NCBI RefSeq assembly: GCF_030272615.1
Contig: NC_081411.1
Span: 207,856,244 to 207,920,243, forward strand
Direction of reading: 5' to 3'
Source of the DNA: Cryptomeria japonica
Taxonomy: Eukaryota; Streptophyta; Pinopsida; Cupressales; Cupressaceae
DNA: 64,000 nucleotides
The stretch's first letter is position 1, and each line of letters begins with the position of its first letter. Shown here one piece after another: positions 1 through 9,099 of the stretch. The translations under genes and the position numbers were made by a program. Under the pieces are notes generated by a model that saw only the letters and a program-made list of their open reading frames with translations, was not told the origin of the DNA and did not search any database.

Positions 1-1670
1 TTTAATAAAGTTATAAACTAATAGAAAAAATCAGCAAACCCTACTTTAAAAAAAAATAAAATTGTAAATACATGTTTACAATTTTTTTCTAAAAAAATGT
101 AGGGTTTGCACTTTGCCATTATTCTACTTCTCTCATTGTAATTAAGCTAAAAAAATAAAAACATTCAAGATTTGGAAAGTTAACTGTTAAACTAAAAAAA
201 AATTAACAAACAAATGAAAAAAATCCATTAACATACTTAAAAAAACAAGCAAAATCTACCTTACCTCTTTTAAATGAGTTGAGAAGTCTTGCTTTGGACT
301 CCTTGATGCTCTCAATGCAAGCCTATGGCTTCCCCAATGTGATTTGTGGTCTCCTTGATGCTCTTCTTTCTTGCTGGTTGCAAACCTATGGCCTCTTGTT
401 TTCCTTCCTCTCTCTCACTTTTCCTCTCTTCTTCTCACAACTAACAATTAGAAGACCTTTTAGGGTTATATGAAAGAGAAAGGTAAAAAAAAACAAATGA
501 AAAAGCTTTTATTTTTTTTGTTTTTTAAAATCCGAATTGCCCCTATCGCGCGGCTGAGTCCTGGAGCTCGAACTCAGCCAGTTTTGGCAAAACTCGCCGA
601 GTCCGAGCGGCGAGTCAGCAAAACTTGCCGAGGTTGGCTCGACTCGCCAACTCGGCGAACTCGCCTTACTCGCGGCGAGTCTGGGAACTCTGGGTAGAAG
701 ACTCCATTCTTCTCCATTTTGTCCAGCTTAGCAACCTCTTGGTGGCTGCCATTAATGGCTTAATGCCATGACTTTCCAAGTTTGGCGCTATTTTTGGCGA
801 TTTGGGTATTGACAAACTTTGGCAATTTTCCTTGACACCACCATCATTGCTTGCTGGTTGACCTCCATTGTGCAGATTGTGTGCAGATTGAAGTAAATTT
901 TGAAGACAGTTTCAGACTTAAGTGTTTGGTGCCATGATTGGAAAAATGCGATTTTGATTTAGCAAGAGTTTTGTGCCTTTTTTGGGTGGATTACCTCATG
1001 TTTGGTGGTCACCATTATTCCCTACTTGCTGATGTTGCTTCAGATCTGAGTCTTGACACCATTATTGCAGTTGGTTCAGCCTCTATTGTTGGCTGGTTAT
1101 CTATTTTCAGACTTAAACTTTCATTGCTAGCCAGCTCCAACTTCAACGATTTGCCTTTGGGAGAGTTTTCCAAGTCATTTTCAGTCAATCACTTGACCAT
1201 TTGAGGGCTGTCACAGGTCTGCAACTTCGCCATGGCTGCTTGTCCTCAGAAAATTTAACTCTTACCAGCTATACCATTATTCCCGGATTTGACTTGTTTT
1301 CATTGTATAAGTTGATTTTCATCAAATTTATGCACATTTAGATAATTGCAACATGTTTTGAGAGGTTTATTCATATAGTTGCAGGTTGTCTTCAGATTTG
1401 TGACCTCCATTGTTGACTGCAGAAGGTGTCTTCAGACATAATTTTTTGTGAAAACACAACCTTTCACACCTTTCCCTAGTCACTCTTGATCCGGTATACT
1501 CCTTTGCACTATGATTTACTTGAAATTTCTAAGTATAAGGAGATGTTGATTTCGTGAGGGTTTCATTCCCTAATCTTGTCACATTTTGTATTTAATTGTT
1601 AAAGATCTACCTAGAGTGTGGACTATTTTCCTGACTCCATACCTTAATTAGCTTAAATCATTAAGAAGTC
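1..1670. other. AT-rich non-coding flank and leader of unit A
   Basis: No gene is supported here. The first 500 bases are A/T-rich with poly-A and poly-T runs. A GC-rich patch follows at about 541-695 (listed separately). From about 700 to 1640 there are loosely repeated phrases containing 'cttcag' and 'cagattg', suggesting an old repeat or the leader of the element whose long frame begins at 1734. No TG...CA LTR end could be paired. Confidence 0.5.
541..695. repeat. Cluster of ACTCGCCGAGT-type palindromic motifs
   Basis: Within about 155 bases, variants of CTCGCCGAGTC and its complement GACTCGGCGAG recur roughly eight times in both orientations. This is a GC-rich island in AT-rich DNA. Adjacent motifs are mutually complementary, so a single strand could fold extensively. 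Function is unknown; a transposon terminal or subterminal repeat cluster is one explanation. Confidence 0.55.
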
Positions 1671-1733
1671 ATGAATTCTATTAAGAATATTAAATTTTTC
1701 TTAAGTTCTTACTTCAAGCTTCGTACAGGTGCG

Positions 1734-2800
1734 ATGTCGAAGTCCGGATTTAAGGAAAGAAGAGAACAACAGAAGATACTGGAGATTGGATTCTATCCAA
1801 AATCCAAGATGTCATTCAGATGGAAGGAGATTATGGATACAAACATGCATTTCCTGTGCCTGAACCTGATGCGACAACGGATATTTGGAGTCGGAAATCA
1901 GATTCCTTCCCTAGCGTATGTAAACATTATGAAGAGTGGTATTTTTCAAGCCGTTGGATTCCCACTGGCCATACAATGCATTGAGCTTATCCTGGAGTGT
2001 GCACGATGTTATGATCCTCGCTCGCGAATGATCAAGACTCCTAAGGGCGTTGTCATTGCCTACCTTGCTGAGGATGCGATTGCTGAGGTGTTTGGAATTC
2101 CACGTGGAGCAGATATGAAGAATGCAACTAAGGATGAATATGAAGAGCGGTACACGAAGAAGATGGATGCGTGTAAGAATATAATAAACAAAGAGTAGAT
2201 GATCGAGCCTAGACTTCATCATTCCAAGGCTCCCAAGACACTCATGTGCACAAACTTCAAAGAGGAATATAGTGATTTAGTATTCCTGCTCAACAAAGTG
2301 ATGGGGATGCCGCAGGGTGCAATATTCGATGGATGGATGTTCTACTTCATCCAGGATTGTCTTAGAGGGACATTGATAAATTGGTCTAGAATCATAAGTG
2401 ACAATCTGGACTTTCAGCTGAGGAATGTAGAGCAGTGGTCCAAGTCTTTTGCCATGACTTCCTACTTGGTATACCTGCTTGCACGATTTGTTTTGTACAA
2501 AAGATTGATATGCAAAGGTGAAGTCGGGAATGGGTAAGGACATTTCAGGAGTCATGAGTGCTATCCCCAGCTGAACATGTATAGAATTGAAGACTATAAG
2601 AGAGTGAATGATGTATTCACAATGTACATCACGTGGATGCTGCAAGGCGGAATCCACAGGAGGTTGTCCAAGGAGACAACGGAGCTAATAGAGAAATATG
2701 GATGGTGATATATTCAGTTTCCCACTTTCACGTACCTTAGGATTCATGGGTTTCAATCCGAACCCTACATGCTTCCTAGGTATCCTTTCGACAGAATGAT
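1734..2800 (+). pseudogene. Unit A long unknown protein, N-terminal part (split by element B)
   Basis: The reading frame starts at ATG 1734 and stays in one frame to 2800, interrupted only by in-frame stops at 2196 (TAG), 2535 (TAA) and 2706 (TGA). It continues after the insertion at 12267, so the pre-insertion frame was about 1,098 codons including the part to 14493. I do not recognise the family. It has no signal peptide or evident membrane segment, and the predicted sequence is mixed charged and aromatic with motifs such as AEDAIAEVFGIP and LPRYPFDRM. From general recollection, similar long frames recur in conifer repeat DNA; I cannot search to confirm. It is probably a transposon-carried gene rather than a host gene, because of its decay and LTR-like surroundings. 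Confidence 0.6.
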
Positions 2801-3147
2801 TGTTTCCCTCGTGGGGTGTGTTATTAATATTGCATATCAACAGCCAGATGATAACCATAGGATAGAATAGTAACCAGAAACTCAGAGCAATGCCTTTATT
2901 AATGCCAAAATGTCTAGTAAAATAATCATTCTTTGCATCGGTGTATCCAACAACAAGTACAAGAGCATATATAAAGACACGATCGAGGGTTGCGGTTACC
3001 ATTGTTAATTTTAGTACTTTCAGATTAGATGAAACTCAGAAAATCAGAATTTGTTTCTAACTAGGTTAATTAGATTTATTGGTTTTCAGATTTAAGCATA
3101 GTAAGAAATGAATGCAAAAGAGACAAGACAAAGTTACCTTGGGAAAA

Positions 3148-3159
3148 CCTCCTAGGAGG
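3148..3159. repeat. Perfect palindrome CCTCCTAGGAGG in LTR
   Basis: The 12-base palindrome is flanked by GGGAAAA on the left and AAAAACCC on the right, so the whole block can form a longer imperfect stem. Comparable hairpin blocks sit near the 3' ends of the copia-type LTRs at 56599-56610 and about 62326-62338, which suggests a conserved LTR element rather than chance. Confidence 0.6.
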
Positions 3160-3410
3160 AAAAACCCAGCCAGAAAAGATCCTCAGATCTGATTATGGTT
3201 TTAGATTCAATTGACAATTACACACTTATCTGAAGTATAGAAGTTGCAGTCACAAGGAAGATGATATAGAAGACTACACAGCTAGTTTGTTGACAGTGAT
3301 CATATTTTATAGTCCTTCTAACTTGTCTTGTTGTGCATGCACCTTTCAACTAGTTCACAGTCCTTTGCTTGAGCCTTCAATGGAGATCCCTGTCTTTGAT
3401 GATAACTTGT

Positions 3411-3571
3411 GATCACCAATTAGATCTGATGCACATACATGGAATTCACTATGATCACCAATTGGATCTGCACATACATGGAGTTCGCTGTGATCACCAA
3501 TTAGATCAGCACATACATGGAGTTCGCTGTGACCTAACTGATAATTTGCTGCCTATGGATGAAGTTCGCTG
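3411..3571. repeat. 39-42 bp minisatellite in solo LTR C
   Basis: Units start at 3411, 3453 and 3492, each beginning GATCACCAATT and ending near GTTCGCTGT (lengths 42, 39 and 39). A degenerate fourth unit starts at about 3531. Because 39 and 42 are multiples of three, the + strand frame repeats a HQLDLHIHGVRCD-like peptide, but this lies in an LTR and is not taken as coding. Confidence 0.8.
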
Positions 3572-3935
3572 TGATCTGCTGCTTGCAAAGGAGTTCGCTA
3601 CCCAAGAAGGATATATTTCGCATTTACTTGAAACTGCATTAATAATATTGTGAGAGGTATATGTCTTATTTATAGGAGAGCAACCACTCCTAATCAAGTC
3701 GGCTTATGATGAGTTAATAACCTTTAATTTATTTGCATCACTTTAACCGAAACCCTTTATTAGATAGGGTCGGCCCTATTCATGTAAGCATGTTATCTTG
3801 CACGTAGCATGGTATTGAGGAGTAGCGTTGTGTTAAGGAGTGCGTGATGTATAGGGCCTAGCCCTAAGAGTGGTGTGTGGGATGAGAAGGGCCCAGCCCT
3901 AAGAGTAGCGCGAGAGGAGAAGGGCCCAGCCCTTG

Positions 3936-3973
3936 GCGGATTCCAATGTTGCCTTAAGGCAATTGGAATCCGC
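3936..3973. repeat. Strong hairpin in solo LTR C
   Basis: Arms GCGGATTCCAA (3936) and TTGGAATCCGC (ending 3973) are exact complements. The inner arms GTTGCC and GGCAA extend the stem around a TTAA loop. On the minus strand this lies about 25 bases inside the LTR start. Just upstream (3858-3932) a GGGCCYAGCCCTAAGAG phrase recurs three times. Confidence 0.75.
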
Positions 3974-4103
3974 ATTCTACCTAGTTACAATCAACAACCA
4001 CCCGTGGGGAACCGTCGTGCAACAGACAACTACCTTCGACGACACTAACATACTTAACCAATGTAGCTTAACAAGTAGTACAAAGCCCATTTTACGACCA
4101 ACA

Positions 4104-4315
4104 TCATCCCCCCCTAAGAAAAGTCGTCCTGGACGACAAGGACAAAAATCCGGGACTAACACAACAAAATGGGGATGAAGTACACTGTATACAATAAGAA
4201 AATCACTGAGAAGAAGGGGCTGAGGGGGCGTCCTTGAAGGAGGTAGTTGCATCGCCGATGAAGAAGATGCAGGAACTGCTGACTCCAGTCGAGCCTGGAA
4301 CTCATACTCCTGCTG
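4104..4315 (-). pseudogene. Unit B polyprotein tail and polypurine tract
   Basis: This is native B internal sequence between solo LTR D and B's 3' LTR. On the minus strand it reads as the tail of the polyprotein (residues like FQARLESAVPASSSSAMQLP), then a short non-coding stretch, and ends in the G-rich polypurine tract at about 4104-4118. It is the continuation of the region at 8657-9099, from which it was separated by insertion D. Confidence 0.65.
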
Positions 4316-4765
4316 CGTCCTGTTGTGACGTTTTCACACATCGCCCCATTGCAAATGGGGACCCATGTTTTTTTGCTCGTTTTGCTCGTTTTCGCTTTGC
4401 TTTTTTAGGGTTTTGTTAGTTTGTTAGTTGTCTGGATTTAGGGTCAAGCCTTAGGATTCTAATTACCGTCTTTTCGGACCAAAATCCAGTCGTTTTTGAG
4501 AGCTTTTTGAGCTTCTTTTCTAGAATGCAAATTTTGAATGCAATGAATTCGCCAAAATGGTCTAATTTTCAATTGGAATGTTGATGCAGAGCTTAAATTT
4601 GTCTAAGTGTTGAAGATGAAATGTGAATTTTTGTCCAATTGAATATTTTTGACCAAATTTTGACTTTTTTGATTTTTGATCCTAGGCATCTCAAATGATT
4701 TGTTTTCGCCTCGTGAAGTGTTAAAATGTGAAAAATCTTGTTATTTTGGCCTGTAGGAGCAAAAT

Positions 4766-6313
4766 CGCTCCTGTCCCTCAGTGAAGGACAGGAGCTCAAT
4801 CTCAAATATCTCATCATTCTTGCAGAGTCCAGACAAATTTTACGTTTGAAGTGATGGAGAACGGCGAGATCTTTCCATTGAATATAAATTGAAGATTTTC
4901 ATGAGCACAGAAATGCCTCCAGGAGGAAAATCGCTCCTGTCCCTCAGTGAAGGACCGGAGCTACAATTCAAATTTCGTCTTGTCCTTGCAAGATTTTGAA
5001 AGTTTAATGATTTGAGGACGTCCGAAGGAAGATACTTTGCCAAATGAATATAATTTGATATGCAAAAACGAAGGAGAATGACCTATATTGACCATATCGC
5101 TCCTGTCCCTCTCCAAGGGACTAGGGCGAGGTACCTTGTAGCTCTCGTCCCTCTCCCAGGGACCAGAGCGATTTCCTTCATTTTGCAAAATCTAGACAAA
5201 GGTCAAGGCAAGTTTACGTTCAAAAACAAGGAAAAACATGAGATAAATGCGTTGAATATAAATTGAAGATTTTTGGGACGTCCATAACAGTGCTAATTGC
5301 CTAAATCGCTCCTGTCCCTCAATGAAGGACCGGAGCTACAAATCCAATTTTGCTTTGTCCTTGCAAGATTTTAACGTCTTGATGATGTGAGAAGGTCCAA
5401 AGAGGTACATTTTATCAAATGAATATAACTTGAAGTGCTGTCGGGGAGATCAACAGGGTAGCAAGTCCGGCTTGAGTGAGGTCCTGATCCTGAAATTTGG
5501 CTAAGTCTGGAATGCCCTGATCCTGAATTTGACTAAGTCTGGAAATTGAAAAAACCTCCAAAAACTAGATTTTGCAATATAACTCCTGGAGGTCTGAAAC
5601 CACTCTCAAACATCCTGAAAGTATATATGGAATATAACTTAAAGTATAAGAAAGAAGAAACATAGAAGGAAATGTCACTTATACTTAAATGTTATATTCC
5701 ATTAAAATTGTCCTGATTGAGAGTGCGAAAAGTCAAATTTCGCTCGTGTCCTTCTCCAAGGGACCAAGGCGAATCGCTCGTGTCCCTCACCAAGGGACCA
5801 GAGCGAAAATGCTTAGTTGAGCCATTCCTGACCTTGTTTGGACGAATCGAGACATCAAAGGCATGGTGAAGGACGAAATGAGCATGATAGAACATCCAGA
5901 CTTGATCAAAAAACAATGAAATGATGAAGTTTTGCCTAGAGGGTCAAATTCGCTCCTGTCCCTCACTGAAGGACCAGAGCGAAGTTCTTCATAAGGTACG
6001 ATCTGGGCAAAGATCAAGCAAATTTTATGTTCGAAGGCAAGAAAGGAGGTCAATCGAACCCGTTGAAGACAAATTTAAGATTATCAAACGTCAACAAAGG
6101 ACCAAAATGCTTAAGTTCGCTCCTGTCCCTCAGGAAGGGACCAGAGCGATTTTTGTTGTAGATGATTTTCTCGCCAAATTTCAACCGATCTCAAGGCATG
6201 AATGAATGAAAGGAGGCATTGCGAATCCGTTGAATATAATTTTCGAAGGTGATGAAGTGAAATGAGGCCCACAAGAGCAAAATCGCTCCTGTCCCTCAGT
6301 CAGGGACCAGGGC
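4766..6313. repeat. Ten-copy hairpin array with ~166-bp spacing in LTR D
   Basis: A motif of about 30 bases, CGCTCCTGTCCCT followed by a short loop and AGGGACCAGAGCG, occurs with variants at 4766, 4932, 5098, 5140, 5307, 5741, 5775, 5951, 6118 and 6284. The two halves are near-complementary, so each copy is an imperfect hairpin. Six of the nine intervals are 166, 166, 167, 176, 167 and 166. A second conserved phrase, TTGAATATAAATTGAAG, recurs between copies, so the true unit is a decayed tandem repeat of about 167 bp carrying one hairpin each. Confidence 0.88.
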
Positions 6314-7706
6314 GATGAGGTACGTATCTTCCCACTTTTTCATTTTTGGGCGCTAAACAAACATTTTTTAAATTTATTTAAATGCTAGAAAAAAATCGAT
6401 ATTTAATTAAAAGCATTTAAATAGCGCATGGTATGTATTTATTAATTATTTTTTGCCTTTGTAAAAATCGAAATTTATTAATTAAAAATAAAGGCATTTA
6501 ATAATTAATTATTAATTTAATAAAAATCAAAAGGGAGCGCTTGGGTTTATTTTGTCAAGGTCGGCCTTTATTATTTATTTAAAAATCGTTTTAGTTGCTA
6601 TATTTTGCAAAAAGTCGGCCTAAGGTCAATATGAAGGTGAGCGCCTATAAAGGAAGGTGTTTATTTCATTTTCACATCATCATTTATCATCTCTCATATG
6701 CAACTTGGAGAAGGCAAAAGAGGAGCGAATTTCATACAAAGGAAGGGCGAAATTATCATTCAAGAAGAGGAGCGAATTCAATCAAAGGTGGTGCGAAACT
6801 ACTATCCAAAGGAGAGGCGAACTTGAAGTTTCTATTTGAGCGAAGTTGCCTAGGACGTCAAAGACATATCAAAGATGGCGAAATTGCTAACTTGAAGAGG
6901 AGATCACGTCCAAGACTTGAAGGGTGGCGAAGTTGATAAGAGGAACGGTCTTTTGAAGATCACATCAAGACTATCGAATTTTGATTTTTGCCTAGGCAAA
7001 TTCCTCATTTTGCATTCTAGAGTTAGCTCTCTAGTGAGGTATGGCGATATGGATTTATTGTTTTGATTTTGATTGTTAATCGTCATAGCTTAGATTTTGA
7101 AATTTTGAAATTTTGAATTCCTAGCTCAGTCCTTTTTAGGAAATGATTAATAAAGGACTTATCATTAAGTTTCCTAAAATTTGCTCTCTAATTTATGTTA
7201 TTTATTGCAAAATCATGTTACTAATTTTGAAATGTTGTGTAGGCGTCAAATGGAGATCTCTTCAAGGAAAATCAAGCCGGATCCAGGACGGTCTTCATCA
7301 GGACGGTCTTAGCCAGGACATGGGCGACCTCTTTCAATCCAGCGTTCCAAGGCGAGGTACATCATCTTCCTGCACATCAAGGACGCAAGGAGTTAGAACA
7401 AGGGCTCGTTGAAGAAGCAAAATAGATCCAGAGGAATTAATTAAAGCAAGTTTCTCAACAACATCAAGATGAATATCTACCAAGTTACAAGTGTTAGATG
7501 AGGTGGCGTCCTAGTCATCATTTCTCCAATCAGTGAAGTCCATCTCAGCATGTCCAGATTCAATGTACTTAACTCATGGAAGGTGGCACAAACTCCGATG
7601 TACCTACCCCGGCTATCCATTGGTCGATTTTTCTAAAAGGGACATGTGTCCAAGCAATACAATTTTATCATTGGTCAAGCATTAAATGTTATGTAATGGT
7701 TGTAAC

Positions 7707-7724
7707 AAACCCTAATTAGGGTTT
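7707..7724. promoter_or_regulatory. Perfect telo-box palindrome in LTR D
   Basis: AAACCCTAATTAGGGTTT is an 18-base perfect palindrome combining two plant telo-box motifs (AAACCCTAA). It lies 65 bases upstream of the TATA box. The same motif (AAACCCTAATTAGGG, 14539-14553), followed by a shared CTTGGCCRTTGATCTTGAAT phrase, occurs downstream of unit A. Telo-boxes are known plant promoter elements; activity here is inference. Confidence 0.55.
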
Positions 7725-7788
7725 TCATTGTAAAATCTTGGCCATTGATCTTGAATTGATCTAAGCCATCAAATTGTATTGTGGGCAC

Positions 7789-7795
7789 TATATAA
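7789..7795 (+). promoter_or_regulatory. TATA box of LTR D
   Basis: TATATAA sits in the context CACTATATAAGCCC, the form typical of plant LTR promoters. Transcription would start about 30 bases downstream, near 7820-7830, defining the U3/R boundary. No transcript evidence is available. Confidence 0.6.
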
Positions 7796-8656
7796 GCCCA
7801 GGCATTTCATTTTGTAAGAAAGAAATTTTAGATGATTAGAGAGAGTTGTAAATAGTTGGAAGAGTTAGAATATAGTTGATAGAATAGCAATTAGAGTAGA
7901 ATAGGAGGACAAGGCAAGAAATTGTTGCCATTGATTGTAAACAAACTCCATTTTCATTGAAGTAATGGTGAAATATGTCGTTTTCTTGCAATTTGCATGG
8001 TTTCTTGTTGAAGTCTTCAATCTTAGATGGTAGATAATTAGATGAATGGAGGAAATGTGATTGATTGATGGTGGAATTCGTACATCCATACTACTAGCAG
8101 TTTGTTGATTGCAGACTTGCCTTGCGTAGTCAACTGGAATCATTCAGCCCAAGCTCAATTTCAAATTGTCGCCTCTTCATTGATATGCATCAACTTGGAT
8201 GGTATCTATGCCTGCGGTGATAATTTGAACATCATAAAGCTTCCCTAGAAGATCGCACTAGTCTTGTGTAGATGTTCCATTGATGTCAAAACAAGATCTA
8301 GTTAGAGTTTCGTCAAAAGGTCAAGTCATTGCTCCTACATTCTTAGTATTAGGAATAGATCCTCTCTTCGCCCTCTATCCTTTTTCCATTTTTTTAATCT
8401 AAGTTAGTAAGAGCCTGTGTCCAGCAAAGCAGATCGGAAGTTCAATGTAAGTCCCCTTGTGATTCCAGCAAATCACATCATACCACTGGAGCTTGTCCAC
8501 ACGTGGAGACCCCACTAAAAGAACCTTGGAGTCTACCTAATTGATCCTTTACGCGAATCTTCAGCAGTTAGAGACTATTTTCTCAAGAGAGGATAAGATG
8601 CCTTTAGGTATTTTATTCTGTGTATGATTGTGTACAAAAAACACGTCAACACGTCC

Positions 8657-9099
8657 TTGCTTGGAAACCCTTTTCTACTACCATCCGATGCTCAAGTGCG
8701 AATTTCACCATTATTGCTTCTGCAAGGAGTTCTTTTTTTCCTTGACATCACAATCCTCATGTGCTTAAACCAAACTTGTCTGCAAAACACACTTTTCAGT
8801 CTCAGCCTCCACCAATTGGTACTCAAATGATACTGTCTCCCTATCCAATTTGTCCTCGATAGCCACCCCCGCTGCCCTCTTGACATCCAACTCTTGGGTA
8901 CGCTCATCCTCGAAGCAGTCTTCTAGTTTGAGAATCCCTTCGTCGTTGGGCTCCATGCAGCCCGTCCTTCGTCCCTCAGGTTGCCTTCTCCTTCACCCTT
9001 CGATTCCGAAGATGTTGCCAGTTCCTCACTAACCAACTGTGTCCCAAGGTCTATGATAAACTTCCTTCCTCCATTCTTCATAGACAGAGTGTTCTTCTT
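8657..9099 (-). pseudogene. Unit B region downstream of protease
   Basis: It continues the gag-pro frame after the TAG at 9100-9102 with sensible residues (MKNGGRKFIIDLGTQ, then an acidic stretch), then shifts frame near 8960. The best continuation uses the frame 8956-8765, an acidic, coiled-coil-like segment. There is no reverse transcriptase signature. The region is cut at 8656 by solo LTR D and resumes at 4315. Confidence 0.55.

Larger units (their letters stand above)
3003..3996 (-). mobile_element. Unit C: solo LTR, copia-like, inside B's 3' LTR
   Basis: A 994-bp insert has ends TGTTAATTTTAG and CAATCAACA. It is flanked by ACCAT (2998-3002) and ACCAC (3997-4001), a 5-bp TSD with one change. 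The uninterrupted B LTR at about 12155-12165 shows the empty site. No internal coding region is present, so it is a solo LTR left by LTR-LTR recombination. Minus orientation is inferred from similarity of its left end (hairpin at 3148-3159, then the TTAACA end) to the + strand LTR end at 56746. It contains a 39-bp minisatellite and a strong hairpin near its right end. Confidence 0.88.
2801..4103 (-). repeat. Unit B 3' LTR (left copy), interrupted by solo LTR C
   Basis: The two halves, 2801-3002 and 3997-4103, align end to end with the intact right LTR at 11958-12261. On the + strand the LTR begins TGTTTCCCTCGTGGGG and ends ACGACCAACA. The internal side (4104 onward) reads on the minus strand as a purine tract, TTAGGGGGGATGA, directly abutting the LTR. 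That is the expected polypurine tract and fixes this as the 3' LTR. Confidence 0.92.
4321..8651 (+). mobile_element. Unit D: 4.3-kb single LTR inserted in B
   Basis: It starts TGTTGTGACGTTTTCACAC and ends ACACGTCAACA, flanked by a perfect TSD CGTCC at 4316-4320 and 8652-8656. Its start sequence does not recur inside the unit and no polyprotein is visible, so it behaves as one LTR of 4,331 bp (a solo LTR) or a non-coding derivative. Features on the + strand are a ten-copy hairpin array (4766-6313), a telo-box palindrome (7707-7724), a TATA box (7789-7795) and then roughly 0.85 kb of R-U5-like sequence. The 3.4-kb region before the TATA box would be a very long U3. Confidence 0.85.

Noticed and set aside
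3369-3653. A 94-codon frame with HIHGVRCD repeats as a His-rich protein
   Set aside because: It lies in a solo LTR and the repeat is a 39-bp minisatellite.
4766-6313. CRISPR-like array
   Set aside because: Spacers are themselves related and diverged, the repeats are imperfect, and the genome is eukaryotic; it is a decayed tandem repeat.
7707-7724. Interstitial telomere repeat
   Set aside because: Only one palindromic unit is present, not an array; it is better read as a telo-box.
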